The translations under genes were made by a program, and so were the position numbers. 64,000 nucleotides of DNA from Ustulina deusta (lineage: Eukaryota > Ascomycota > Sordariomycetes > Xylariales > Xylariaceae). Below the pieces are notes generated by a model. It was not told the origin of the DNA and did no database searches. It saw only the letters and a program-made list of their open reading frames with translations. Below, piece after piece: positions 1 through 10,071 of this stretch; within the stretch, counting starts at the first letter, position 1; the number at the start of each line of letters is the position of its first letter. The stretch lies in assembly GCA_023159155.1 (NCBI GenBank), contig JAJNNX010000018.1, positions 835,758-899,757 on the forward strand, written 5' to 3'.

Positions 1-1968
1 GTTCCCAAAGCTACTATCAACAACGAGGGAATAATAGTGGGAATCACTTACTGCACCAACAAGACCAACCGCGACACCAAAGGATACCGTATACTTGGGC
101 GCATACGCGCTTCGGAATACTATTGAACAATTGTTAGTCATGCAATTAAACAGGGGGGCCTCTGCTAAATCTAGGCACATGTAGGAAGAACAAGCATGAG
201 TGCCAGTGGGCGGGATAAGAGCATGGGGATTGTGTACTCTGAGGTCCAATAGCACCACCAATTTGTCCATAGCTGTTCACGAAACCGATCGAGAACGCCG
301 AACCTGTGGCACCACTTGTTGTCTGAACGCGCCATGGCCACATCATGGGAAACCAAGCTGCTGTCACGGCATTACCAATTAGGGTGGCTGCATATACGCC
401 TCCATTGCTTGGATATACAATGAGGACACTGTACGACGCGATGATGACAATAAGAAACGTCAGTGGGTACAGGGGACGCGGTAGTCGTCCACCGTCAGCG
501 AAGTAGCCCGTTACAAAGATAACGAGCAAACCAACGACTGAGATGGGTAAATTCAGAAGCTGGGCTTGAGCAATGGTTCTGTATGCTCCGTTAGCTGATA
601 CTAAAACGCTATCACAGGACTTAGGCGAGAGACGTACGTGAAACCTAGGTTGGCGATGACTGTAGGCTGATAAAAGCGAACACCTGATGTGCCCACAGTA
701 AACAGCGCCCAGATCAAAGTGAACAACCACAAGCGCTTGTCCTTGAGTGAAGACCAAATTTCACCAACGTTGAAATTCTGTTCCGCGGCTCTAGGGGCAT
801 TTTCAGGCAGACGGGCTTGAATAAAGGCTTTCTCCTTATCCGTCAACCATGATGCCGTTTCAGGAACTGAACCATCTATCAGCTGTTGATCGCAAGCGTA
901 AAGAGTCACACTTACAGTCTGGCAATAGGAACCAAATTCCAATGCTGAAAATAATTGTCGCAATTGCCTCGACAAGGAATAGCCTATTTACCTTGTTAGT
1001 AATGCAGAACTTTAAGATATTACACATGTCTCATACCACTGCCACCCTGACAGTCCGCCGGCCCCAGAGACGGTGTCGAAGCCATATGCCAATAAGCCGC
1101 TGAATATTCCTGAGAGGTTGCCACATATATCTATTGATCACGTTAGTTAACGGTGCCACAGCTGGGCTCGTGATTTCACGCACAAAAGTATAACAGGCGA
1201 AGCGACATCTCGTCTGGCCTATACCAATATGTCATCTGCAAGATAATGCCCGGAAACATGCCTAGTGTTACATATAAAATTAGTTGCACCGTCTCCCTCA
1301 CCATTGTCTCAACTTACCGGCTTCCGCTAAGCCCAGGAAGAATCGAGTAGCGTAGAGACCTTGCTTGTTGGTGACCGGAACATGGAGTGCTAGCACAATT
1401 CCCCACGTGAGCATGATTCTCGACAACCAACGTGAGGGCGAAAATCGTTTTAGCAACAAATTTGAGGGTGCTTCGAAAACGATATAGGGAATCTAGGTAT
1501 CTGGGAATTAGTAATATGCCGAAGAACTGTGAGCATTAGCAGGGTAAATCTTACGTAGTATAGTACAGTGACCAATGCAAATTCATCCGACGTTAAATTA
1601 AGCTGAGTCATGATGTTTTGAGGAGTCCCTCGATTCATGATCCGCGCATTTGAAACCTTACAATGTATATCAATGAGGGAGTATAATATAGGGTGAGAAG
1701 GGAGTCCACACATTATCCACGTCCAAGTTTTTAAACAAGAACATAATAGATGCCAGTCGATCCGTCGTATCAACTTTTTTTCTTCTGCGGTAGTTAGATA
1801 CGTACGGGCTCGCATACGTTCAGCGTCGAAACCCTGTATCGCCTGATCACCTTGTGCATCGAATACCTCGCCACGAGCTGCGTGGTAGAAGCCATCACCG
1901 GCGCTCGAAGAGCTTGACCCCGCCTGGATAGACGCCGAATCTACCACGGATTTCCCGGCTGACAGCAT
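1..1968 (-). CDS. MFS transporter of the anion:cation symporter (allantoate/pantothenate permease, DAL5-like) family; partial at left edge, possibly broken
   Basis: Membrane permease for a small organic anion or vitamin; the substrate is not readable from sequence. Frame-consistent exons on the minus strand are 1968-1712, 1656-1555, 1492-1318, 1261-1184, 1130-1037, 983-916, 866-638, 578-238 and 119-52; a further exon seems to start near position 10 and leaves the window. Family signatures: SNARIMNRGTPQNIM after helix 1, PYIVFEAPSNLLLKRF, TRFFLGLAEAGMFPG (MFS-like), YRPDEMSLRLLYF, GIFSGLLAYGFD, PETASWLTDKEKAFIQARL in the central loop, and GNAVTAAWFP plus NSYGQIGGAIGPQIF in the C half. The odd point is exon 1. 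After RIDWHLL the family-like run MFLFKNLDVDN is in another frame, so the helix-1 segment carries an indel. Splicing the first intron then gives a frameshift. This may be a pseudogene or an assembly error. Confidence 0.8.
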
Positions 1969-2584
1969 GATACCTGATTCGATTTTGGTTCTACGGTGAG
2001 AGCCGATAAAATTGCCAACCTCATATAAATATAGTCATAAAGAGTATCCACGTTTCTGCAACATTAGGCCATCCTATATACTTCATATACTAGAATAGAA
2101 TGGTCATTTAGGGCATAATTAGCCTCACTGTTGATAATACCATAATCTATCGAAAGCACGACAGAGTCGTAAACCCTGGGCCTATAGATAGACTAAAGAG
2201 TCTTGCCTTACGCCCAGGCTCTTCGCCTTATGTACGATCATGCAGCTCGCTAACGGGATGCTGCAGCACAAGGCATCCACACGAGGAAATACGACTCTGT
2301 GACACTTTGAGCGAAGCCAGGAAGATGTAACCCCCAGGATCACGAACCTGTTTTTCTGCATGCCACCTCATTCGTCATTTGGGACAGGATTGCGGAATTG
2401 ACCCAAATCTCCAAGTCGGGGCGTCAGCCTGTAACAGCGCATGCCCCTCATCACGCCATCGAGGACAGCCACGTTCGGTGCAAGGTTACGGACATTAAGT
2501 ACGGGGGGTGTCGACATCTAGTACAAGTGACGAAAATCATTCTTGGATAACTTTACAGCTCACAGACTCGAGTACAATTGCACA
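1969..2584. promoter_or_regulatory. Shared divergent intergenic region between the MFS transporter and a dioxygenase
   Basis: The 616 bp separate two divergently transcribed genes, so both promoters must lie here. No TATA box or operator could be assigned with confidence, and no convincing small gene is present. The arrangement would allow joint control of a permease and an oxygenase, but this is inference from layout only. Confidence 0.4.
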
Positions 2585-3970
2585 ATGGCGGCAACAGCAG
2601 TAAGCGCTTCGAATAACACGACGCGGCTACCTACATACCACCAATTTCCGGAAACCAAATATGAACGTGAGGACCCTTGGAAACTCCTGAAATGGGCTTT
2701 TGAATGCCCTTGAGCCCCGTTTGACTAGTGGTTGATTAGTTGACTGGGCCGAGCTTGCGACTCTGGATCTCTCCCAGTTCGACCAACCCGGCGGCAAGCA
2801 AAAACTCGCAACCCAACTCTTCGACGCCATACAGAAAATTGGTAATTAAATTTCGCCACTACACTCTACGAGGGGCCTATCATAATGACTCATGCAAACT
2901 AAAGGGTTCTTCTACATCATCAATTTCGGCCTGGATCAGGAGCAAGTAGATCAACAGTTCGCTATTGGCAAGGAGGTATTCCAACTGCCAACGGAGGAGA
3001 AACTCAAGTACCGCGCAGACCTCGAGAACGGCGGATACAATGGGTATAAGCCTCTCGGCATCCGGGAAGTACGTCCGGGAATCTTCGACAACACAGAAAT
3101 CTACAACATCCCAAAGTTTATCCCGGAGCTTGCGCAGCCGCACCCGGAGGTGATCAACCAGAACCGCCCGAGTATCGAGTTGTTCGCGAGGCACATCCAC
3201 GATCACATCGTGAGCAAACTCCTTGTGCTGTTTGCGATTGTTCTGGAGCTCCCGGAGGATTTCTTCCTGCAGCGACATCGCTACGGAATCCGAAGCGACT
3301 GCCATTTGCGGTACATGAAGTACCACCACCGCACGACGGAGCAAAACAAGGTAAGATTTCCGAACCTCTTGATTATAATTTGAGAGTTTTGAGAGTAGGG
3401 GTTGATTGCGATTTGGCGTGCTTCTGTCTTCTTCTGCACCGAAATTAATGCGAAGCTTTACGCACAATTGACGCCTGATCCCAGGCCCTAGAAAACGTCT
3501 GGGTCAAGGGCCACACTGACTTTGGGTCCTTGACTCTATTATTCCGACAACCTGTTGCCGCACTCCAAGTCCGCACACCTGAGGCGGAGTGGAAGTGGGT
3601 CAAGCCGTATCCGGGTAGCATCACTGTCAACCTCGCCGATTCGCTCGAGTTTCTCACCAATGGTTTCCTTAAAAGCAGCATCCACCGCGTTGTCGCACCC
3701 CCACCCGACCAAGCCGACATTGATCGGCTTGGGGTACTGTATTTTGTGAGGCCAGAGGACAACCTAGAGCTGAAACCGGTCATCAGCGATGTACTGGCGC
3801 GTCTGGGTTACAATACTGTCACTGATAACAGTGCCGTGGGCATCACGGCGGGAGAGTGGGTGAAGGCCCGCGTGACGAAGAATGTAAGCCGGGCGGGTGA
3901 GACCACGGCTAGGAGCGACGTTAATGAAGAGGAGGTTGTCAAGGGGAAGTCGGTCAAGTACTACGATTAG
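2585..3970 (+). CDS. 2-oxoglutarate/Fe(II)-dependent dioxygenase, isopenicillin N synthase-like
   Basis: Predicted cytosolic non-heme iron oxygenase; the substrate is unknown. Four exons give 371 residues: 2585-2666, 2740-2841, 2905-3350 and 3485-3970, all joined in frame by GT-AG introns. The N-terminal DIOX_N-type region contains FFYIINFGLDQEQV and GYNGYKPLGIREVRPG. The jelly-roll core has the iron ligands His220 and Asp222 (GHTDFGSLTLLF) and distal His277 (SIHRVVAP). The 2OG-binding arginine is probably Arg291 in DRLGVLYFVRP; the usual R-x-S pair is R-L-G here, as I recall it in relatives of this subgroup. Length and motif order are normal, so the gene looks intact. It is divergent from the MFS transporter. 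Relatives include gibberellin-oxidase-like and thymine-dioxygenase-like fungal enzymes, so only the superfamily call is safe. Confidence 0.9.
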
Positions 3971-4206
3971 TTCTACGTATTCATTTGGGAATACATAAGC
4001 CCCTTTAGCACGCTGTTGTCTGCCTAGTTCTGCATGCGCGTGGGCGACAGTCTACTAGCACAGCAAAATAAGAGAGTAATAAGCACGTATAGCATGATCT
4101 ATCAAGATCCGGCCAATATTAGGATATGGCAGAACCCATTGATCGTATAGACTACAATACAATTAAATTATTTAAATCGAGCTACCACCTTCCATAGAAA
4201 CGTAGA

Positions 4207-4425
4207 GACCTATTCTTTCTTATTGAAGTGGACAACTGTAATTGACATCACTCACCCTATGAGTGTATTGCGTTGCCCCTATAATACTATGAGATAGGCC
4301 AAACCTATACTTCCTAGCATAATTATTGCTTTTTTCTCTTGGGGAATCAGACGATCAAGTAAAGAAGATAAAATATATGAATTTATCTGCAGTGCTAGCT
4401 AAGGAGGTGGGTGTTTTTTTTTCTT
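4207..4425. repeat. Dispersed repeat, copy 1 of 3
   Basis: Aligns by eye with 48345-48520 and 48765-48930. Shared words are GAAGTGGACAAC (with copy 3), ACTCAC followed by TTGCCC/TTGTCC, ATAATACTA, GAGATA and CCTATACTTCCTAGCATAAT. With copy 2 it also shares GATCAAG and GCTAGCTAAGGAG-like runs further on. Copies are diverged by substitutions and small indels but keep the same order and orientation. No coding capacity. It probably represents the non-coding end of a transposable element. Confidence 0.6.
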
Positions 4426-4551
4426 TTTTTCCCGCGTGAAAATAAACGCCTATGGTGTTTAATATATCCCTTATGAGTGAAGCTATCAAGTGGCTCATGC
4501 ATGTACTAAGCCTCCGTGGTCCACTCACACCACTTCATTATGTGGTTAGAT

Positions 4552-4989
4552 TTCACCCTCTTCTTCCGACATCATATCACAACCTTTCGAGCGGTCGTCC
4601 TGATGCGCCGCCATCATCACATACTGGCGGACATCCGCTTCCCCCAGTAAGCCGATATCCCCTACATCATTGTTCGCAAGGATCGGCATATCAAGCTGCG
4701 CGCCTTCCGGCGCGACCTTGATGACTCGGAAACACGCATTGCCAAGGCCATCCAGACTTGTGGAGGCGCTGCTATATTCCGTCGGAACAATTATGTAGTG
4801 GCAGCCTATCAGATTCTTTCCACCCCGACCAATCCGTCTGGCAAATTCGAGGTCAATTTGCTCATTAGAGATTCTCTACCCCCCATACGCAATGTCCCGA
4901 AGAATTTTGGCGTTGTGGGATCGCATTGTCAGCAGAAGGGCATGACAGGAACAGAGATGAAGCCCATCAATCAGCCTGCCAAAACGTAG
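4552..4989 (+). pseudogene. Decayed protein-coding relic of unknown family
   Basis: A reading frame runs from about 4552 to the stop at 4987-4989 and is broken by one in-frame TAA at 4648. The text on both sides reads like real protein, for example FTLFFRHHITTFRAVVLMRR before the stop, DIPYIIVRKDRHIKLRAFRR after it, then AAYQILSTPTNPSGKFEVNL. No start codon with a supported context is seen, and I do not recognise the family. It sits just downstream of a dispersed repeat copy, so it may be a remnant of a transposon protein or of a host gene damaged by an insertion. Confidence 0.35.
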
Positions 4990-5600
4990 CTAATTGTTCC
5001 CCGAGAGAGCTGAAGCCTTCTTAGACGGCTTGCGACATGCAACTATCTTGGAAGTCTAGACTAAGATTATCGGGCTCCTTTCATTATATGCGCACTATTT
5101 GTTAATTCTAGTTCGGGCTCGTATTCTTTGCATGTATGCTTCCGATGCAACGACATTGTTTGCAATTTCACTTCTATCGCACATCAGCATCGGCCAATAC
5201 ACATCTCATCTAATCATACACTTTACTCTCCCGAATAGCATCCGATAGCGGCTACGCGCAGTCTCATATCATGGCTTACTACTTCCCTTCGCTTTAGTCT
5301 GAAAGGATGACTAGGGAAAACAAATCAGAGAGATTCTTTTGTGTTTTGATTCGACAGACATATCGTCACTCAGCATGTACCCGACGGATAGCCGTATAAT
5401 TCTCGCGTCTTTCCGCATATAAGTGCGTGGTGTCTCTTATCTTAAAATTCTAGGCTCGGTAGCTTACAGGATTATCAGGATATGGTGGTATTTGTCTTTT
5501 CCCCGCTGCCTTTTGAGTGTTTGCTCTGTTTGACCTGGCTTTCGATTCAAACTCATTAACAAACTCGTAGCTGGGGCATTTTCAAAGGGAGGGAAAGACA
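4990..5600. other. Intergenic region without recognisable gene
   Basis: Ordinary-composition sequence. No supported ORF, RNA gene or repeat was seen. The last few hundred bases are the likely promoter of the small stress protein downstream. Confidence 0.5.
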
Positions 5601-5606
5601 TATAAA
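5601..5606 (+). promoter_or_regulatory. TATA box of the small SMP/LEA-like gene
   Basis: TATAAA lies 148 bp upstream of the ATG at 5749 and is followed by a CA-rich leader, as in strongly expressed fungal stress genes. The transcription start was not determined. Confidence 0.5.
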
Positions 5607-5748
5607 GGGCAAAGTTCCCTCTCCCGTTACTTGGTTCGTAAGATCACCGCATCTCCAAATCCAACCTCACACATACATCACAGTGTATTTCACATCCCTA
5701 CACGCAAACATCTACTCAAACCACACTTCACCAAGCCATCTATCAACC

Positions 5749-6047
5749 ATGCCTGGAAATAAAGGACAGGGAAGTGCTATGACGCCTTCTGATGCCTCCC
5801 GTATCCAATCTGGCCAGGTTTGTCTCTCCACCACCATTGACACACTACGTCCGCAAGGAGGAGTTTCTCACACGAGACCTAGGCACGCAGCGGCGGCGAT
5901 ATGTCGTCCGGTGGCTTCGCCGCGCGAGCCCAATCCGCCGGCGCTCGGAATGAGAACACCGGGTACTCGTCCTATGGTCACCAGACCAACAGCGGCCAGG
6001 GCGGTGGTGATGGCTCGAACACTGCTTCCGGTCAAGGAAAGAAGTAG
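5749..6047 (+). CDS. Small hydrophilic SMP/LEA-like stress protein
   Basis: Two exons, 5749-5817 and 5883-6047, encode 77 residues and are joined in phase 0 by a 65-nt GT-AG intron. The start MPGNKGQGSAMTPSDASRIQ and the second-exon text DMSSGGFAARAQSAGARNEN match the seed-maturation-protein-like family that is widespread in filamentous fungi. The tail is rich in Gly, Ser, Asn and Gln and ends QGKK. There is no signal peptide or membrane segment, and the protein should be largely disordered. Family members are usually linked to conidia, desiccation or carbon stress; that role is inferred from the family. A TATA box lies 148 bp upstream. Confidence 0.85.
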
Positions 6048-6423
6048 TTTGCCCGCGTGACCACTTAAAGTGCGGTTGAGACTTTTGATGCGGACAAAGG
6101 GTTAGCAGAGACGAATAGGAAGGGGAGAGAAAAGAAACCTTGAAGATTCTGAGTCGGTTACGTGTAATCAAATGCAGAAATGTAGTGATAATCGCCAAAG
6201 GGTTTTGATGCCATCTGCTTAGTTCGAGTCTGTATGCCCAAAACGTTCATGATATTGGGCGAAATCGCCGTGTCCTGGCCTCATGGACGGAATTATTTGT
6301 AGCGCTGATATTTCATCCAACAGTCTATAAATCCTTTCTTCTCTTGCTTGTTGATATGTCTTTTTACCCACGCAACTGTGGGTGTGTTCAGAGCACCGAT
6401 GTTCTGGTTTCATCTCCGTTACA

Positions 6424-6639
6424 ATGCTTCTTGGCGTGCGCTTGGTCATCGTCATGGCCATAACCGCCCTGTTCGTGGCACAAGCGGGATACTTGCGCTG
6501 TTCGAATACATGGCATGCTGTAGCTCAGTTCATCGCAAGTGGAGAGCTAGAGGATGTCCTCGATCGGAGTAACAACGCGAGGGATAGTTTGATCACAAAA
6601 GCTCTCAAGCGAGGCAAAAGAGGACTTCGTAAAAACTAG
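6424..6639 (+). CDS. Candidate small secreted peptide, 71 residues
   Basis: Starting at the ATG at 6424, the N-terminus MLLGVRLVIVMAITALFVAQ is a hydrophobic signal-like segment followed by AGYLRC. The mature part is polar, with LEDVLDRSNNARDSLITKAL and a strongly basic tail KRGKRGLRKN. An upstream in-frame ATG at 6382 would hide the signal, so 6424 is preferred. No homologous family is recognised and no intron is needed. It could be an effector-like or processed peptide, or a chance ORF; support is only the composition. Confidence 0.35.
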   Translation: MLLGVRLVIVMAITALFVAQAGYLRCSNTWHAVAQFIASGELEDVLDRSNNARDSLITKALKRGKRGLRKN

Positions 6640-7210
6640 GGCTAACAAGTGGTAGTAACCGGGTACAAATTCTGAAGCAAGATGTAACGAGGAAAGGCTG
6701 AGTGGGCATCTATAATTGCGCCGTGTGGGAAAGATGAACAGACGAGGTGCCGGGCGCTGGCTCTGGAAGAGTAAAACCCGTGCATAATGAATCAAAGCCC
6801 ATCAGGTGGCAGTTCTAGAGAAGCCGAAAATAGTAAACACCTAGGTATGGAAGCCTCCAACTACGGCGGTTTTGGGATCCGAAAATAGAGTCCTTCATAT
6901 CATCTATGACCCACAAGGGGGTGCACCCTTCCATAATAAACGGAAGAAATTAGTTCAATTTAGCTTATACGTATAGGTTACGGTTGAATAGTCTAACTTT
7001 ATACCAATTAAAATGTTTCCCCATACGAGCATCAAACACGTTGATATTTTCTACAGTATCTTAGATCATTTGGTCCTTAATTACGGAGGAGAAACACATA
7101 ACAAAAGAAATCATCGCACATATACGTATTAGACGTTTAATGACCGTAGTGATGAACAGTAAGCTATGGCTATTGCTTCACTCTGCATGTAGTATAGGGC
7201 AATTTGACGT
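6640..7210. other. Intergenic region downstream of FRS2
   Basis: No supported ORF. This region contains the 3' end of the FRS2 transcription unit, which is read from the right. AT content rises moderately but there is no RIP-like collapse. Confidence 0.45.
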
Positions 7211-9327
7211 TTAAGCTTTCTCTAATCGTACGGCCGGATTCTTCTGCACAAAATTCAAATCCACCCTATGACCTAGCAAGTCACGAATGTTGTTAATGCC
7301 ATACCGGATCATAGTTGGACGTTCTAGCGACAGTCCCCAGCCATACACACGCATGTCCTTACTATCAACAGCGGTTAGTCACTTCTAGTATCACTCAAAA
7401 TATAGCGGAAGCTTAGTGACCAAGCTAGTGGAGGGAATCAAATGCCTGTGGGATGTGTACTCACGGCAAACCCATCGCCTCAAGCATTTCAGGTCGGAAC
7501 ATTCCACTGTTTCCTATCTCGACAATCTTCCCGAGGCCGGGATCTAGGATTAGAGCATTAGCCTTTCGGAAAGTAACAACAACAACGAGACAGCTTTTCC
7601 GAGGCCCGCATCTAATTGCCATCAGGTATGGTGGATATGGCAGGATGCTAGCATAAAAAAGGAGATTTTCAAAGCATCAAGAAAAAATGAGCCTGTGCGG
7701 GTAGTTAGAGATAACATACGATATGAAAATATCTCCATGCTTGGCTCAGTATCTAGATGCACAAGATCAGTGTGCATTCCAAGTGTGAGGTATGGGAAGT
7801 ACATACAGGGGTTGTATGCCGGTTTATACTGGAGGCCTGTGATGCCCATCTTGCCGAAGAAATGATCCATGAACTAAAGTGATCAGTTTTTGTGTGCGCC
7901 ACAGGCCAGTGAGAGACGAACCGCCATAAGACCGCCAAGTGTTAAATCATAATCGGCGATTATACCCTCAACTTGGTGGAACTCGGCGAGATGAGTATTG
8001 TCGACAGTTTCGTTGCGAAAGACGCGGTCAATCGAGAAATAACGCGCAGGGGGAGGGCGGCCATCGGGTCCCTTGCTGGCTGCTAGTTTGTGCAGCATAC
8101 TCGCGCTCACGGAAGTCGTGTGAGTCCGTAGGACCAACCGCAGCGCCTCATCCCCCGACCACGGGTACCGGTACCCAATTGAGCCATACTTGCCATCCTA
8201 GCATCTATTAGTAGTCAGTAAAAAAAGAGAGAGCGACAACTTCTGACTCACTTGATGCACAGCTTTCACGTTTTCCCAGTGCGTGTGATCAGATGGCATG
8301 CCAGCGATCACTGGGTCAGAGGTATAGAACTATGGGACGTTGGTTAGTACATTCCAGGAGCAAGAAGGAAAGCGGCTTGCCGTGTCTTGTAAGTCGCGGG
8401 CGGGGTGTTGCTGCGGCACAAAAAGGGTGTCAAAGTTCCAGAAACACGACTCGACAAAGCTGCAACGCCAGTAAGCATCTGTAAGTATCTCTAGTGGGTA
8501 ACCATGGGCCGAGTACTTGTCTGTAGGCATCTCCTCAAACCCCATTTCAAAGAAGATATTCCTGATCTCAGCGCGCACTTTCTGCAGTGGATGTAATGCA
8601 CCTGCTTGTTGATCGGCTCCTAATGCCTCGAAATTGTAAGGCTTGAAGGTAGCCGTCTTCCACGAATCATTCGCTAGCATTTCAGCCGTCAGGTCGGTGG
8701 CTTCTTCGGGTATCTCGAGGGCAAAGTTGGGTCCCTTGTCTATCTTGAAGCCGATCACCTTCTGAATTCTGATGAGCTTGCGTTTCTTGAGGTCGGCGAG
8801 GGCTTTCTGGTCGGCGAGGGTTCGGCTCGTCTTGATGGATAGCAACTGCTCCCTGGTGGCATCGTGGATGGAGTCGGGTACGGCCTTGAGCTTGCCGTCT
8901 AGAAATCGCGTGTTAGTAACGGGGATGTGAGTGACCATGCCATGTCTCGTCTACCTTTGGTTTTGGTGATCCACTTGTCCTTGAAGGCCTTCCCCTGGCC
9001 AAGTTTGGAGATGTTCTTGTCGCCAATGGTCTTTTCCAGCTCCTGAACTGTGAGCCCGTCGACAGCAGTCCGTAACGCCTCAAAGACACGGGCCTCGTGG
9101 CTCCCATGAGCAGCAATCAGCTCGCCTTCGGGCTCTAGGTGGACCTCTTCGCGCTGAGTGGTCGCATACTCAACCATACGCCGCGAAGCCAATCTGTCGA
9201 GCGCTGCTTTCAGATCGGCGAAGTTGGAAGCTGGGAAGGCCTCGCTGGATAGGAGAGGTGCCGTCTTGTCGAGTGCGTGGAGGATTTGAGAAGGCAGGTC
9301 ACCCCCTTCTACCAGAGGGGTCGCCAT
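7211..9327 (-). CDS. FRS2: Phenylalanyl-tRNA synthetase alpha subunit, cytosolic
   Basis: Catalytic alpha subunit of the (alpha-beta)2 PheRS that charges tRNA-Phe in the cytosol. Eight exons give 524 residues: 9327-8955, 8898-8381, 8329-8252, 8197-7922, 7873-7807, 7752-7720, 7543-7465 and 7361-7211; every junction is in frame. The N-terminal winged-helix DNA/tRNA-binding region contains [13 protein letters not shown]. The class II core carries [20 protein letters not shown], then the motif 2 region [63 protein letters not shown] and motif 3 [20 protein letters not shown]. Two splice oddities: the exon 2 donor is GC (GCAAGC), and the last-but-one intron ends near two almost identical acceptor/exon starts. 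The residue after GLGK is Ile where Trp is usual. Otherwise intact. Confidence 0.95.
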
Positions 9328-10071
9328 GGTTGATGTTTCCGCTGCTGTGAGTCAGAAATGTGTGAATACCCAATTCCTGAGGGAAACGTACTTGGAGGGG
9401 CAAACGGCGAGCCCCACCATGCGGATAAGATAACCGATTCCCGAGTACCTAGGTACAAGTATCAAGGGTTCCGTTTTTTCTCAAAACGGTGGTATCCCTG
9501 CTTCGGTACCGTAATTAAAAAGTGGACCGCCGCACCGCCATCGGTACTGGACCAAGTGTTCTGGGCCTAACCTCTTTCTCCCCCTTCATCATCTTTTCTT
9601 AAATCTTTTCATCTCTTCTAAAGACTATGCGCATTATTTAGTATACTATTTCTATACCCATTTCACATAGCTTGCTCCACGAAGCTGATTGATGCGCGCT
9701 TCATTTATACTACTGAGCAGAAAAGTATAATGTTCAAATACGCTGATATCTTGGCATGCATGGTATTTTCGATGGCGCTCATTACATGTACCTATGTCAT
9801 GGCCGTGAAAATGGCGTGCTAGTAGCAGCCCGGGAATATGGGGTCCGGTGTGGTCCGATGTAGACCGATGCGACCGAACAGAGCCACAAGTGCCGTGTTG
9901 CGGAGAGCGACTTTCGATGATGTAAATATCCACGTGGTTTTGAATAGGTGTGCAGTTGGGTGAGCAATAGCGCGCTCACCCAGCAACCCAAGTATTGAAT
10001 TACATACCGGATGACACAGAAAGATCCAGTCCGTCCATGCCATATTGAATCCTGACCCAAGACCATCCAAC
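9328..10071. promoter_or_regulatory. Divergent promoter region, FRS2 and second dioxygenase
   Basis: 744 bp between two divergent genes. A pyrimidine-rich stretch with CTCTTTC, TCTTTTC and ATCTCTTC words lies around 9570-9620. Otherwise no element can be assigned, and no further gene is supported. Confidence 0.4.

Noticed and set aside
146..1103. Long single-frame ORFs over the MFS region on both strands
   Set aside because: They read through introns or lie antisense; the spliced model accounts for the conserved text.
6220..6250. GTTCGAGTC word resembling a tRNA B box
   Set aside because: No matching A box, acceptor stem or cloverleaf around it.
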